Notes: generated by a model from the letters alone, not told the origin. Counted from the stretch's first letter, positions 15,971 through 25,375 are shown. The stretch: DNA of 64,000 nt from Stella humosa (GCF_006738645.1 NZ_AP019700.1:3174001-3238000); one strand, 5' to 3'. Numbers and translations: made by a program.

Positions 15971-17841
15971 TGGCGCCCGTTCCGACGAAACCCGCCGCCG
16001 GGCGCGGGCTGCTGCGCTTCCTGACCTGCGGGTCGGTCGACGACGGCAAGTCGACCCTGATCGGCCGCCTGCTCTACGAGACGCAGGTGGTGTTCGACGA
16101 CCATATCGACGCCGTCACGAGGGCCAGCCGGCGCCACGGCACGACCGGCGAGGATGTCGACCTGGCACTGCTGGTCGACGGGCTGGAGGCCGAGCGCGAG
16201 CAGGGCATCACTATCGACGTCGCCTATCGCTACTTCTCGACCGCCCGGCGCAAATTCATCGTCGCCGACACGCCGGGGCATGAGCAGTACACCCGCAACA
16301 TGGCGACGGGGGCGTCGAACGCCGACCTGGCCGTGCTGCTGGTGGACGCGCGCAAGGGCGTGCTGACGCAGACCCGCCGGCACGCCTACATCGTCCACCT
16401 GCTGGGCATCCGGAACGTCGTGCTGGCGATCAACAAGATCGACCTGGTGGACTTCTCGCAGGCGCGGTTCGATCAGATTGTGGCGGACTTCACGGCGTTC
16501 GCCGCCGACCTCGGCTTCGCCGGCGTCGTCGCCATCCCGCTGTCGGCGCGCTACGGCGACAACCTGACCGAGCCCAGCCCGCGCACGCCCTGGTATGACG
16601 GCCCGACCCTGCTGGGTCATCTGGAGACGGTTCCGGTCGGCCAGGACATGGCGGCCCTGCCCTTCCGCATGCCGGTGCAATGGGTGAATCGGCCCGACCT
16701 CGATTTCCGCGGCCTGTCCGGCACGATCGCCGGGGGTCGCCTGCGCGCGGGCGACCCGGTGGTGGTGGCCTCGTCCGGCCAGGCGACGACGGTGGCGCGC
16801 ATCGTCACCGCCGACGGCGACCTGGCCGAGGCGGACGCCGGCCAGGCGATCACGCTGACCTTCGCCGACGAGATCGACGCCTCGCGCGGCGACGTCATCG
16901 CCGCCCCCGGCGCCCGGCCCGAAGTATCCGACCAGTTCGCCGCCCACATCGTCTGGATGAACGAGGCGCCGCTGTTCCCCGGCCGGCCATACCTGCTGAA
17001 GGCCGGCACGCGGACGGTCACGGCGACCGTGTCGGAGATCAAGCACCGGGTCGACATCAACAACCTCAGCCACCTGGCGGCCAAGGAACTGCAGCTGAAC
17101 GAGATCGGCTTCTGCAACCTGTCGCTGGCCGCCCCCATCGCCTTCGACCCCTACGAGGCCAACCGCGAGACTGGCGGCTTCATCCTGATCGACCGGCTCA
17201 GCAATGCGACGCTGGGCGCCGGCATGATCAGCTTCGGCCTGCGCCGGGCGACCAACATCCACTGGCAGGCACTCGACGTCGACAAGCAGGCACGCGCCGT
17301 CATCAAGGGGCAGAAGCCCGGCATCCTGTGGTTCACCGGCCTGTCGGGCGCTGGCAAGTCGACGGTCGCCAACCTGGTCGAGAAGAAGCTGCTGGCGGAG
17401 GGCCGGCACACCTATGTGCTGGATGGCGACAACGTCCGCCACGGCCTGAACCGCGACCTCGGCTTCACCGAGACCGACCGCATCGAGAACATCCGCCGCG
17501 TGGCCGAGACGGCCAAACTGTTCGTCGATGCCGGGCTGATCGTGCTGGTGTCCTTCATCTCGCCCTTCCGTTCGGAACGGCGGATGGCCCGCGATCTGGT
17601 CGAGGCGGGCGAGTTCATCGAGATCTTCGTCGACACGCCCATCGCCGAGTGCCGCAAGCGCGACCCCAAGGGCCTCTATGCCAAGGCGGACCTGGGCCAG
17701 ATCAAGAACTTCACCGGCATCGACAGCCCGTACGAGGCGCCGGAGAATCCCGAGGTGCGCATCGACACGACCGGCCGCTCGCCCGAGCGCAGCGCCGAGG
17801 AGGTGGTCGACTACCTGCGGGCGCGGGGCTTGGTTGCCTGA
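15970..17841 (+). CDS. cysNC: Bifunctional sulfate adenylyltransferase subunit 1 / APS kinase
   Basis: A 623-aa fusion of CysN and CysC. The EF-Tu-like GTPase occupies residues 1-420, with P-loop [23 protein letters not shown] and NKIDL. The APS kinase occupies 440-623, with its own P-loop [14 protein letters not shown] and the substrate loop [15 protein letters not shown]. Together with CysD it turns sulfate into PAPS in the cytoplasm. Such N-C fusions are widespread in alphaproteobacteria. The gene ends in a strong hairpin shared with a convergent gene. Confidence 0.96.
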   Translation: MAPVPTKPAAGRGLLRFLTCGSVDDGKSTLIGRLLYETQVVFDDHIDAVTRASRRHGTTGEDVDLALLVDGLEAEREQGITIDVAYRYFSTARRKFIVADTPGHEQYTRNMATGASNADLAVLLVDARKGVLTQTRRHAYIVHLLGIRNVVLAINKIDLVDFSQARFDQIVADFTAFAADLGFAGVVAIPLSARYGDNLTEPSPRTPWYDGPTLLGHLETVPVGQDMAALPFRMPVQWVNRPDLDFRGLSGTIAGGRLRAGDPVVVASSGQATTVARIVTADGDLAEADAGQAITLTFADEIDASRGDVIAAPGARPEVSDQFAAHIVWMNEAPLFPGRPYLLKAGTRTVTATVSEIKHRVDINNLSHLAAKELQLNEIGFCNLSLAAPIAFDPYEANRETGGFILIDRLSNATLGAGMISFGLRRATNIHWQALDVDKQARAVIKGQKPGILWFTGLSGAGKSTVANLVEKKLLAEGRHTYVLDGDNVRHGLNRDLGFTETDRIENIRRVAETAKLFVDAGLIVLVSFISPFRSERRMARDLVEAGEFIEIFVDTPIAECRKRDPKGLYAKADLGQIKNFTGIDSPYEAPENPEVRIDTTGRSPERSAEEVVDYLRARGLVA

Positions 17842-17842
17842 G

Positions 17843-17878
17843 GCCTTCCTGCCGGCCGCTTCAGCCCGGCAGGAAGGC
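17843..17878. terminator. 13-bp perfect hairpin between cysNC and a convergent gene
   Basis: GCCTTCCTGCCGG (17843-17855) and its exact complement (17866-17878) enclose a 10-nt loop. The structure begins just after the cysNC stop and covers the stop of the minus-strand gene at 17861, so it could serve both convergent transcripts. There is no clear U-tract on either side, so intrinsic termination is only inferred. Confidence 0.55.
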
Positions 17879-18877
17879 GTGCTTCAGGTAGGCGCGGAGC
17901 AGGTTGCCCGTCTCGACGCCCGGCTTGCGCGCGAAGACCGACAGCGTCTCGGCGACGGCGACCGGCTCCAGGAACTCCAGCACGACGTGGTAGTTCGGCC
18001 GGTCGGCGAAGTCGTGGAAGGCGATCAGGCAGTCTTCCTGCGCCAGCAGGCTGGCACCCAGCGCGCAGGCGACGCGGAAGCGCCCGTCCACCAGCACCAG
18101 CGACGCCAGCCTGGCCTCGGGCCGGCTCCAGACGGCGCTGGAATAGTCGGGCCAGCGGCGGATGCCGGTCGTGTCCGTGGGCGTGCCCCACTCGCCGACC
18201 GGGCCGATGTCGGCGTGGTGCAGGCCGACCCGGCCGGTCTGGATCAGGTGCGCCATCTCTGGCACCCCGGCCAGCTTGTCGACCCAGCCACGATCGGATT
18301 CGACGGAATCGATGCGCTCGGCGCCGTTGCGTGCCAGCGCCAGCGTGCTGCCGCCACAGCCGAACTCGACGATCCGCGGCCGCGACCGGCTGGTCGCCAG
18401 CAGCAGGTCGCGCTCGGCCGGCGACATGCGCGGCACAAGATCGGCCGCCGGCGGCGGCGGGGGAATGTCGGCATTGGCGGCGACATAGGCCAGGCCCTCG
18501 GGATGGCGCGGCTCGACTTCCAGGGCCGCTCGCCAAGCGGCCACGGCCTGTTCGCGGGTGCCGTATTGCACCAGGTGGCGGGCCAGCAGGATGGGCGACC
18601 AGACCGCGCGCTTGCCGGTCCGCTTCTCCCATGCCTCGCGCAGCGTCAGCGCCTCGGCGCGGCGCCCCTGCAGCAGCATGGTGCGGAACGCCTCCTTGGC
18701 GAAGAAGGGATGGTGGAACGGGTCGGCATGATCGGGAAACTGCTCGGCCGCCGCCACGAACACCGTGGCCGCGCCAACCAGGTCGCCCGCCTTGCGCATG
18801 GCAAGCCCAACCGCGGCCGCCTCCGCCGGGCTGCTCCAGCTCTTGGGACGCTCCAGCACCAGATCCAGGCCGCTCAT
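17861..18877 (-). CDS. Class I methyltransferase-fold protein with TPR-like N-terminus
   Basis: A 338-aa protein. Residues 15-140 are helical and TPR-like (AGDLVGAATVFVAAAEQFPDH; REQAVAAWRAALEVEPRHPE). Residues 165-330 resemble a Rossmann methyltransferase, with RIVEFGCGGSTLALA as motif I and IDSVESDRGW as the acidic strand. No catalytic residues or acceptor can be assigned. I chose the start at 18877 (MSGLDLV) after a purine-rich GAGGGGCGGGGG; the longer ORF upstream is antisense noise. It starts the minus-strand surface-carbohydrate block with the glycosyltransferase 17 nt upstream. Confidence 0.7.
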   Translation of the reverse strand: MSGLDLVLERPKSWSSPAEAAAVGLAMRKAGDLVGAATVFVAAAEQFPDHADPFHHPFFAKEAFRTMLLQGRRAEALTLREAWEKRTGKRAVWSPILLARHLVQYGTREQAVAAWRAALEVEPRHPEGLAYVAANADIPPPPPAADLVPRMSPAERDLLLATSRSRPRIVEFGCGGSTLALARNGAERIDSVESDRGWVDKLAGVPEMAHLIQTGRVGLHHADIGPVGEWGTPTDTTGIRRWPDYSSAVWSRPEARLASLVLVDGRFRVACALGASLLAQEDCLIAFHDFADRPNYHVVLEFLEPVAVAETLSVFARKPGVETGNLLRAYLKHAFLPG

Positions 18878-18894
18878 GATGTGCCCCCGCCCCT

Positions 18895-20349
18895 CTAGGC
18901 CGCGGAAAGTTGTGCCGCGGCAGCCGTGAAGCCGGCCTCGGTCGCCTTGAACAGGCCGGGCAGGTCGCCCGGCAGCAGGCGGGCCGTGCCGGACGCCGTC
19001 TCGACCTCGATTGCCGCCAGATGCCAGGCAAGCGGCCGGCGCTCCGGCCCCAGTCCCAGCCCGTTGGGCGACTGCACCGGCCGGGTTCGCACGTCGACCA
19101 GATAGATGTCGTGCGCGGCGGGCCCGGTCACCGGTGCGGTGACGGTGAAGGCGGGCTCGGCCAGGATCGTGTGCACCCGGCCCAGCCCCACCCCCTCGAC
19201 CGTGACCGGGAAGGGCCGCCACATCGGGAAGCCCAACGGGAAGACACGACCGACGATGCGCACGGCCTTGACCGCGCTGGCGGCCGAGAACGGGATGCGC
19301 ACGCGCGCCTTGGCCCAGCCGTCATGATAGAGCCCGCCTGGGCAGTGGAAGCGCACGTCGCCGCGATCGACGAAGGCGCCGGCCAGGTAGGGGTTGTCTG
19401 CCCGCGGCGGATCGAGATGGACGCCCTGGGACACCTGGAAGGCGGCATCGACCCGCTTCTTCAGCAGTTCCTTGCGCTCGGTCTGGACGATCTCGGCCAG
19501 TTGCTCGTCGGTCGGCCGGTCGAAGGCGATCGCCTCGTCGCCATAGTCGAAGACGTTGGTGCGGTCGAAGCCGATGGAAGCGAACATCTCGGGCGTGAAG
19601 TGCTCGCCCTGGTCGCCGACATAGCGCGCGTTGACCGTGACGCTGCTGATACGGGCGCGGCCGAGCAGGCTGGTGGCGATGTTCTTGAAGAGGTCCTGGT
19701 TGCTGGCCAGCGCCGGCAGGCCGTGCCGCCGATAGAAGTCCAGCACCGGCGGATAGGGCCGGTCCATGTAGTCATAGGGCGCGATCGCCTCCAGGTACGG
19801 GCGCACCAGCGCATCGCGCTCGCGCCAGTGCCGGCGGGTGATGCCATAGCCCCAGTTGTGGTGCATCCGGCCAAGCCGGCGGCGCGCGGCGCCCTGCCCC
19901 GCAACCGAGGCCACCGCATTCGAGCCATAGGCCGCAACCATGCCGATCCGCTCGTCGTCGAGCGCCATCGTCAGCAGTTCGTCCATCACCTCGAAGTAGC
20001 GCGGCGCCACCACCAGGTCGTCCTCGAAGACGACGGCGGCGGCATGGTCGTGCTCGACGAAGGCGTAGCGCTCGGCACGGTCGATGTTGGCAGCGATGCC
20101 GAGATTGTCGGTCGCGTCGACGATGGGCGCGGTCGGGAAGGCATCGCGGAACAGGTCGCGGCATTCCTCGATGAGCGCGCGATCGGTCTTGTCGCGGCCG
20201 AAATAGGCGCTGTGGGCGGCATCCTGGAACAGCACGACCGACCGCCCGCGCTGCGACGGCCGGTCGAGCGCCACCTGCAGGCTGGCCAGCAACTGGCGCA
20301 GGTATTGCGGCCGGTTGTAGGAGACGACGAGGATCGGATAGGGAAGCAT
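18895..20349 (-). CDS. Glycosyltransferase with C-terminal beta-sandwich domain
   Basis: A 484-aa cytoplasmic protein. Residues 1-270 form a GT-A-like domain: PILVVSYNRPQYLRQLLASL at the start, VVFEDDLVVAPRYF with the metal-binding acidic cluster near 110, and HHNWGYGITRR. The acidic context resembles GNT-I-like transferases. Residues 330-480 look like a beta-sandwich ending with ERRPLAWHLAAIEVE, similar in pattern to the separate protein encoded at 25376-25903. The start at 20349 has AGGGA 8 nt upstream; Met at 20364 is possible. It probably acts on a surface polysaccharide or a secreted protein. Confidence 0.75.
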   Translation of the reverse strand: MLPYPILVVSYNRPQYLRQLLASLQVALDRPSQRGRSVVLFQDAAHSAYFGRDKTDRALIEECRDLFRDAFPTAPIVDATDNLGIAANIDRAERYAFVEHDHAAAVVFEDDLVVAPRYFEVMDELLTMALDDERIGMVAAYGSNAVASVAGQGAARRRLGRMHHNWGYGITRRHWRERDALVRPYLEAIAPYDYMDRPYPPVLDFYRRHGLPALASNQDLFKNIATSLLGRARISSVTVNARYVGDQGEHFTPEMFASIGFDRTNVFDYGDEAIAFDRPTDEQLAEIVQTERKELLKKRVDAAFQVSQGVHLDPPRADNPYLAGAFVDRGDVRFHCPGGLYHDGWAKARVRIPFSAASAVKAVRIVGRVFPLGFPMWRPFPVTVEGVGLGRVHTILAEPAFTVTAPVTGPAAHDIYLVDVRTRPVQSPNGLGLGPERRPLAWHLAAIEVETASGTARLLPGDLPGLFKATEAGFTAAAAQLSAA

Positions 20350-20389
20350 CGGCGGATCCCTCATGCAGATCGTGAAGGGATGGGTGCGC

Positions 20390-21436
20390 TCATCGCACCC
20401 GCAGCCACAGGCTTCCGCCCGTGTTGATGAGGAAGGACGGGAACGTCGCCTCGATCAGCGCCCGCTGCTTCAGCAGGAAATAGTCGTTGAAGAACAGGAT
20501 CTCGAAGCGCCGGTTGTAGGCCAGGAAGGCGCGCAGCGCGTAGATCTCGTTCCACGAGCGGTTCTCTTCGACCACCCAGGAATGGGGGTATTCGAAGGGG
20601 TAGAAGATGTCGTGGAAGTGGACGATCACGCCGGGCTTCAGCCGCGGCAGGATCTCGAACAGCTCATGGTTGACGTCGCTGCCGGTCTTGGAGACGTGGG
20701 TGGAATCGATGAAGAGGATGTCGGAATCCTCCAGCACGTCGAACGTCTCCAGCGGCACCTGCTGGATCGGCAGGGGCAGGATCGACAGATGCTTCTCGTC
20801 CCCCGGCCGCAGCAGCGAGCGCAGCAGCTCCGGATAGGGCTCGATGCAGGTGAGCTGCGCCGGTCGCGGCGATTCGCCGAGCGCGGTATCCAACATGCAG
20901 GCCGACGAATATCCCGATCCCACTTCGATGATGCGGCGCGGCTCGGCCGCCAGGATCATCGCCCTGAGGATGGCCGCGTCGCCGAAGCCGAAGGCGCTGT
21001 TTCGGTAGTGGTAGCGGGCGCCGGCATGGGCTGCCTCGCGGAACGGCGTCGTCTCCAGATAGGGCAGCAGGCCGCGCCAGACCCCTTCCAGGCGGGCGGG
21101 GTCCATGTCGATGTCCGGCAGCCGTTCCGGCGCGGTCGTGCGCACCGTGCGGATGCGCTCGACCACGCTGGCCGGGTCGACCACCGGCGAATAGAAATGG
21201 CCGGGGGGCACGAAAAGCGCAGCCTGGCGCGGGGTGAACTCGGGCGAGGTCGCGAAGCGGTCGATGATCGCGTCGAACGGCTCGCCGCGCTGGATGTGGC
21301 CGACGAAATGGGCCAGTTCCTCCGGCCGCGGGCGGCGGCAGAAGAACAGTTCATAGAGCCGGATGACCGCGGCCTCGGCCCCGGCGTCGTCGCGCGATTC
21401 CACCACCGGCATTTCGACCGCCACCGCCGCGCTCAC
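20390..21436 (-). CDS. Class I methyltransferase-fold protein with DUF4214-like N-terminus
   Basis: About 348 aa from GTG 21436. Residues 18-65 (YELFFCRRPRPEELAHFVG, then DAIIDRFATSPEF) match the DUF4214 pattern seen in S-layer, RTX and glycan-related proteins. Residues 150-330 form a Methyltransf_24-like fold: RIIEVGSGYSSACML as motif I, then LTCIEPYPELL and DILFIDSTHVSKTGSDV. The fused protein fits modification of a surface glycan or its carrier. The start is uncertain: the GTG overlaps the stop of a 19-codon upstream ORF that has a good ribosome binding site, and ATG 21412 is another option. Confidence 0.72.
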   Translation of the reverse strand: MSAAVAVEMPVVESRDDAGAEAAVIRLYELFFCRRPRPEELAHFVGHIQRGEPFDAIIDRFATSPEFTPRQAALFVPPGHFYSPVVDPASVVERIRTVRTTAPERLPDIDMDPARLEGVWRGLLPYLETTPFREAAHAGARYHYRNSAFGFGDAAILRAMILAAEPRRIIEVGSGYSSACMLDTALGESPRPAQLTCIEPYPELLRSLLRPGDEKHLSILPLPIQQVPLETFDVLEDSDILFIDSTHVSKTGSDVNHELFEILPRLKPGVIVHFHDIFYPFEYPHSWVVEENRSWNEIYALRAFLAYNRRFEILFFNDYFLLKQRALIEATFPSFLINTGGSLWLRVR

Positions 21437-21492
21437 GACCGGGTCCCCGGGGCGGACAGCATCCGGAGCCCGGCCAACGCGCGATTTTGCAT
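21433..21492 (-). other. 19-codon leader ORF coupled to the DUF4214-methyltransferase gene
   Basis: An ATG at 21492, preceded by GGAG with 5-nt spacing, opens MQNRALAGLRMLSAPGTRS and stops at a TGA overlapping the downstream GTG (GTGA). It is either a translational-coupling leader or the true N-terminus separated by a single-base indel in the GC run near 21450. The second reading would join it directly to VVSAAVAVEMPVVE. Confidence 0.4.
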
Positions 21493-21804
21493 CTGAACTC
21501 CATCCATGGCCGCACAGTACAGGGGGGCGCTGGCGCGCGTGGGGGCGCCAGCCGCCAACTTGCCAGCGGTATTGACGGCAAGTGGCGGCGATGGCGCCGG
21601 TGACTGCCAGATCGGCGCGATTGTCACGCCGATGACGGTCGGCATCGGCGGAAGGGCAGAATTGCCCGGCAGCGTCCCCGCCAGAACCACCGGCCATCGC
21701 CATCCGTTGGGCGGCGATCCGTTCGATGCGAACCGGGTTGGCCATCGACGACGATGCGATGCGGCCCTTTCCTGGGGCGACTTTCGCCGCCACGGAGCCG
21801 ACCG
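21493..21804. promoter_or_regulatory. Divergent intergenic region
   Basis: 312 nt between the minus-strand methyltransferase gene and the plus-strand Tat-exported protein. It must hold promoters for both directions, but I see no clear sigma70 hexamers, operators or RNA structure. Reading frames through it are antisense-like. Confidence 0.5.
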
Positions 21805-22878
21805 ATGCCCAGGAACGACAGCCGCCTGCAGCTCTCCCGCCGTTCCTTCCTCGGCCTGGCCGGCGCCAGCATCGTCCACGCCGCCCTTCCAGGGCGGGCC
21901 AGGGCGGCCGCTGCGACCGAGATCCGCGGCGTCAACTTCGCCTTCGTCGACGTCGACCGGGCCAAGGTCGCGACCTGCAACACCAAGGGCCGCAACGCCT
22001 CGATCGGCGGCCGCGGCTTCCTGAAGCGATACCAGGAGGCGGGGGTGCGCGACGCCGTCCGCGCCTCGCTCGGCCGCCTGCGCGAAAGCGGGGTGACGGC
22101 AATCCGCCACAATCTCTGGTTCATCGGCGGCGACCGCGCGCCGCAGGACGTGTTCCGCGTCGCCGATGCCGGCCTGGCCGCCGATCGCATGGGGCAGTTT
22201 GCCCAGGACATGCGGCGGGCGGGGCTGGAGCAGCTTTTCCTTGCCCTGTCGCCGGTCGGCGAGAGCGTGCCCGGCTGCCGCAAGGTCGAGTGGGGCGACT
22301 GCTTCCGGCCCGAGGGCACGCAGGCGGCCATGGGGTTCCTGACCCAGGTCGCCAATGCCGCGGCCGGACCAGCCCTCTACGTCGACGGCTTCAACGAGGG
22401 GGTGCCGTCGGAGGCGCTGAAGCCGCCGGTACGCGCCGCCATGATGGAATATCTCGGCACCTGCCTTGCCACCATCGCGGCCCTGCGCCCGGCCCCGCGG
22501 ATCGTCGTGTCGACCCAGGGCAACCGCGCGGACGAGCGCGTGGCGATCCTGGACCAGGTGCTGCGCCGCACGGGCGTGCGCCTGGACGTGCTCGACATCC
22601 ACGTCTATCGCGGCCGCGGCACCGGGCCGGACGGGGGGACGCTGGCGCGGTTCCGCGACTTTGCCGCCGCCCGCGGCGCCCGCCTGCTGGTGGGCGAAAT
22701 CCAGGCCGACGATGGCCTGATCGGCCGCGTCCGCCAGGCGCTCGGCCGCGGCGACGGCCGCGACCCGCTGGGCTATTTCCCCTGGCCGCTCGCCGACGCC
22801 GCAACCGGCTGCCATGTCGACATGGACGTGCCCGACATGATCGGCACGCTGCGCCGCATGCGCCCGCCCGGCGGATAA
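21805..22878 (+). CDS. Tat-exported glycoside-hydrolase-like (TIM barrel) protein
   Basis: A 357-aa exported protein. Its signal has a Tat motif (SRRSFLGLAGASI at about residue 12) ending near ARA. The mature part has barrel-like features: GVNFAFVD at the start, the strand TAIRHNLWFIGG, ALYVDGFNEGV with a candidate acid in the N-E pair, LDVLDIHVYRG and LLVGEIQADDG with a second acidic residue. This layout resembles GH5/GH-A clan enzymes with two glutamates, but no subfamily is recognised. The start at 21805 has GGAG upstream. Located among glycosyltransferases, it may trim an exported polysaccharide. Confidence 0.65.
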   Translation: MPRNDSRLQLSRRSFLGLAGASIVHAALPGRARAAAATEIRGVNFAFVDVDRAKVATCNTKGRNASIGGRGFLKRYQEAGVRDAVRASLGRLRESGVTAIRHNLWFIGGDRAPQDVFRVADAGLAADRMGQFAQDMRRAGLEQLFLALSPVGESVPGCRKVEWGDCFRPEGTQAAMGFLTQVANAAAGPALYVDGFNEGVPSEALKPPVRAAMMEYLGTCLATIAALRPAPRIVVSTQGNRADERVAILDQVLRRTGVRLDVLDIHVYRGRGTGPDGGTLARFRDFAAARGARLLVGEIQADDGLIGRVRQALGRGDGRDPLGYFPWPLADAATGCHVDMDVPDMIGTLRRMRPPGG

Positions 22879-22888
22879 GGTGGCCACG

Positions 22889-23992
22889 CTAGGCGGCACC
22901 ACTGTTCGTCATCGTCAGCAGGCGGATCTTGGCCGTCACCGCCGCCTGCGAGAAATGCTGCTCGGCGAAGCGGGCCGCACTCAGGCTGGCCTTCTTCCAC
23001 CGCGCGCCATCGGTCAGGAGGGTGGCGATGCGCTTGGCCATCCCCTTGGGGTCGTCCGACACCTGCATCAGGTCGGGACTGTCGTCGCTGAACCCCTCAT
23101 AGGCCACGGCCGTGCCGACACAGGGGACGCCGTGGGCCAGGCTCAACGCCACCTTGCCCTTCAGGCCCGCCCCGTAGCGCAAGGGGGCGACGGTCAGGCG
23201 CGCGCCGTCGAAGATCGGCTGCAGCTCGTCCACGAAGCCGATGCACTGCACGCCGCGATGGCGCTCCAGCGCCCGCACCTGGTCCGGCATGTGGCTGCCG
23301 ATGATGCCGAAGGTCTGGTCGGGGCATGCCTTGCGCACCAGCGGCCAGATCTCCTCGCAGAACCAGGCGACGGCATCGACGTTGGGGGCATGGCGGAAGC
23401 CGCCGATGAAATAGAGGCCGCTCCGCTTCTCGAACGGGGTGGGTGCCGGCTTGCCCTCGATCACCCAGGGCACGACCACGACATTGTCGATCCCCTCGGC
23501 CGCCAGCAGTTCGCGCTCGACGTCGCTATGGACCAGGACGACGTCGCTGGACCGCATCGCCTGCATCTCGCCGGACTTGGTGGCGGCGATCTCGCTCGCC
23601 GTCCTGGCGCCGGCGGCGCCGACCGATGCCTCGCGCTCGTAGCGCAGATAATGCAGGTCGGCGACGTTGTAGACGATGCGCGCCTGGGGGGCCAAGCCGC
23701 GGCAGACGCCGAGATGTCGGCTGGCGGTGTTGAAGCGGTGCAGATAGATGAGGTCGAACTCCCCCGGTCGCTTGCGCAGCACCTCCTCCACCGACCAGTA
23801 GTAGGGGTGATGGAGGAACTCCACACCCATGTCCTGCAGCGCCGTCGAGGCCGCGCCCAGATGGGTCATGTTGTCGGCCGGCACGAAGGTGACCTTGCCG
23901 CCCAGCGCCTGAAGGCAGCGCATATGGGTGACGGCGGCGTTGGAGCCGGCATCTTCCTTGGGCGTCGGCGTCGTCTCGTCGACGAACAGCAC
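22889..23992 (-). CDS. GT4-type glycosyltransferase half of a frameshifted GT2-GT4 gene
   Basis: Open frame of 367 aa from GTG 23992. It begins RVLFVDETTPTPKEDAGSNA, the usual junction of large bacterial GT2-GT4 fusion glycosyltransferases, and continues with a GT-B fold: IVYNVADLHYLRY, VLVHSDVERELL, SGLYFIGGFRHAPN and the donor-site segment APLRYGAGLKGKVALSLAHGVP. The preceding GT2 frame loses its homology exactly where this frame takes over, so the two are best read as one protein broken by one base near 24019. If translated alone it would be a free GT4 enzyme. Confidence 0.75.
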   Translation of the reverse strand: MLFVDETTPTPKEDAGSNAAVTHMRCLQALGGKVTFVPADNMTHLGAASTALQDMGVEFLHHPYYWSVEEVLRKRPGEFDLIYLHRFNTASRHLGVCRGLAPQARIVYNVADLHYLRYEREASVGAAGARTASEIAATKSGEMQAMRSSDVVLVHSDVERELLAAEGIDNVVVVPWVIEGKPAPTPFEKRSGLYFIGGFRHAPNVDAVAWFCEEIWPLVRKACPDQTFGIIGSHMPDQVRALERHRGVQCIGFVDELQPIFDGARLTVAPLRYGAGLKGKVALSLAHGVPCVGTAVAYEGFSDDSPDLMQVSDDPKGMAKRIATLLTDGARWKKASLSAARFAEQHFSQAAVTAKIRLLTMTNSGAA

Positions 23993-25371
23993 GCGGAAGC
24001 GGGCGCCGCGGTCCTTCTTCGCTCCGGCTCGATGCCGTTCAGCGCGTGGGCCTCCAGCGTCGTCTTCCAGCGCGTGAAGAACTTGCGCCCGTTCACGACC
24101 TGGTAGCGCTTGGCGCCCTGGGTCAGGTCGGTGCCGGAGCTGACGCCCTCGAAATGCGTGACCTTGGAGCGCGGCTGGTAGAGCACGCGATACCCGGCAG
24201 CCCGCACGCGGAAGGCAAGGTCGGTATCCTCGTAGTAGGCGGGCACGTAGTGCGTGTCGAAGCCGCCCAGTTCCAGGAACAGCTCGCGCGGCAGCATCAG
24301 GGCCGCACCCGAGATGTAGTCCGCCGGCCGCAGGTAGTTGTAGCGCGGATCGTCCGGGTCCTGGCCGCGGCCATAGTTCCAGCCGTCGCCCATGCGCCAG
24401 ATGATGCCGCCCGCCTCCTGCAGCTTGCCGTCGCCGAACAGCAGCTTGGACCCGACGGCGCCGACATTCTCATGCAGCGAGAAGGTCTCGACCAGCGCGT
24501 CGATGGCGTCGGGATAGAGGGTCGTGTCGTTGTTCAGCATGAAGACGTAGCGCCCGCGCGCCTCGCGGGCGCCGCGGTTGCAGTTCAGCACGAAGCCCTG
24601 GTTGCGCTCGTTGCGCAGGACCCGGCAGTTCTGCAGGATCATAGGCGCCAGCAGCGTCTCGTCCTTGGAGCAGTCGTCGACGACGATGATCTCGTAGGAC
24701 GCGCGCACGTTGGTATCGAGGATCGACTTCACGCAGGCATAGGTGAAGTCGAACTTCTCGTAGACCGGGATGACAATGGACACCAGCGGCTGATCGAAGA
24801 CCGGCGCCTCCAGGATCGGAAAGCGCGATAGCACCCCCTCGACCACCCGGTCGAACCCCAGCCCCTCCATCGCGGGCGGCGGCTCGCGGCGCATGGCGGC
24901 CTGGGCCTCCAGCGACCGCCGCAGTTCCTGATAGGTCGAGACGCAGGCCGACATCAGCATGGGCAGATAGGCGCTGGCCCAGCGCGCGCGGTCGCGCACG
25001 TCCTCATGCTGGCGCAACAGCCAGGGCAGCTTGGCCAGCAGCAGGTCGCGCATCGCCGCCAGCTTGTCGTCCTCGGTCGCGATGGTGACGGCGGCCAGTT
25101 CCTCGTTCGTGCCGGGATCGACCAGGCGGAAATCGACGACCGGCCGCTCCAGCAGGTGGCCCGGCAGATTCAGATGGAACGCGTGATCCCCCTCCCCCAG
25201 CCCGGCCTCGCGCAGGTCGTCGCGGACGATGTCGGCGGTGAAGGTGACGACGTGGCTCGGGCCGTCATAGAGCGCCAGGCGCACATGGCGCCCCGGCCGC
25301 TCGGGATCATAGGCCCATCCGGCGATGGCCTGCCGGTCGGCCCGCTCCACCAGGACGCTGGGCCGTGCCAT
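23866..25371 (-). CDS. GT2 glycosyltransferase half (GW-type N-domain) of the frameshifted GT2-GT4 gene
   Basis: 501 aa as read from Met at 25371. Residues 5-80 contain a small beta domain (AIAGWAYDPERPGRHVRLAL, then DDLREAGLGEGDHAFHLNLP) also present in the proteins at 27611-28444 and 31545-34013. Residues 200-430 are a GT2 domain: VSIVIPVYEKFDFTYACVKS, IIVVDDCSKDET, FMLNNDTTLYPDAID and PAYYEDTDLAFRVRAAGYRV. Homology ends at about NGIEPER (24020). The remaining tail is an Arg/Pro-rich frameshift product that overlaps the GT4 frame. An ATG at 25389 is an alternative start. Confidence 0.78.
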   Translation of the reverse strand: MARPSVLVERADRQAIAGWAYDPERPGRHVRLALYDGPSHVVTFTADIVRDDLREAGLGEGDHAFHLNLPGHLLERPVVDFRLVDPGTNEELAAVTIATEDDKLAAMRDLLLAKLPWLLRQHEDVRDRARWASAYLPMLMSACVSTYQELRRSLEAQAAMRREPPPAMEGLGFDRVVEGVLSRFPILEAPVFDQPLVSIVIPVYEKFDFTYACVKSILDTNVRASYEIIVVDDCSKDETLLAPMILQNCRVLRNERNQGFVLNCNRGAREARGRYVFMLNNDTTLYPDAIDALVETFSLHENVGAVGSKLLFGDGKLQEAGGIIWRMGDGWNYGRGQDPDDPRYNYLRPADYISGAALMLPRELFLELGGFDTHYVPAYYEDTDLAFRVRAAGYRVLYQPRSKVTHFEGVSSGTDLTQGAKRYQVVNGRKFFTRWKTTLEAHALNGIEPERRRTAAPASACCSSTRRRRRPRKMPAPTPPSPICAAFRRWAARSPSCRPTT

Positions 25372-25375
25372 CGGC

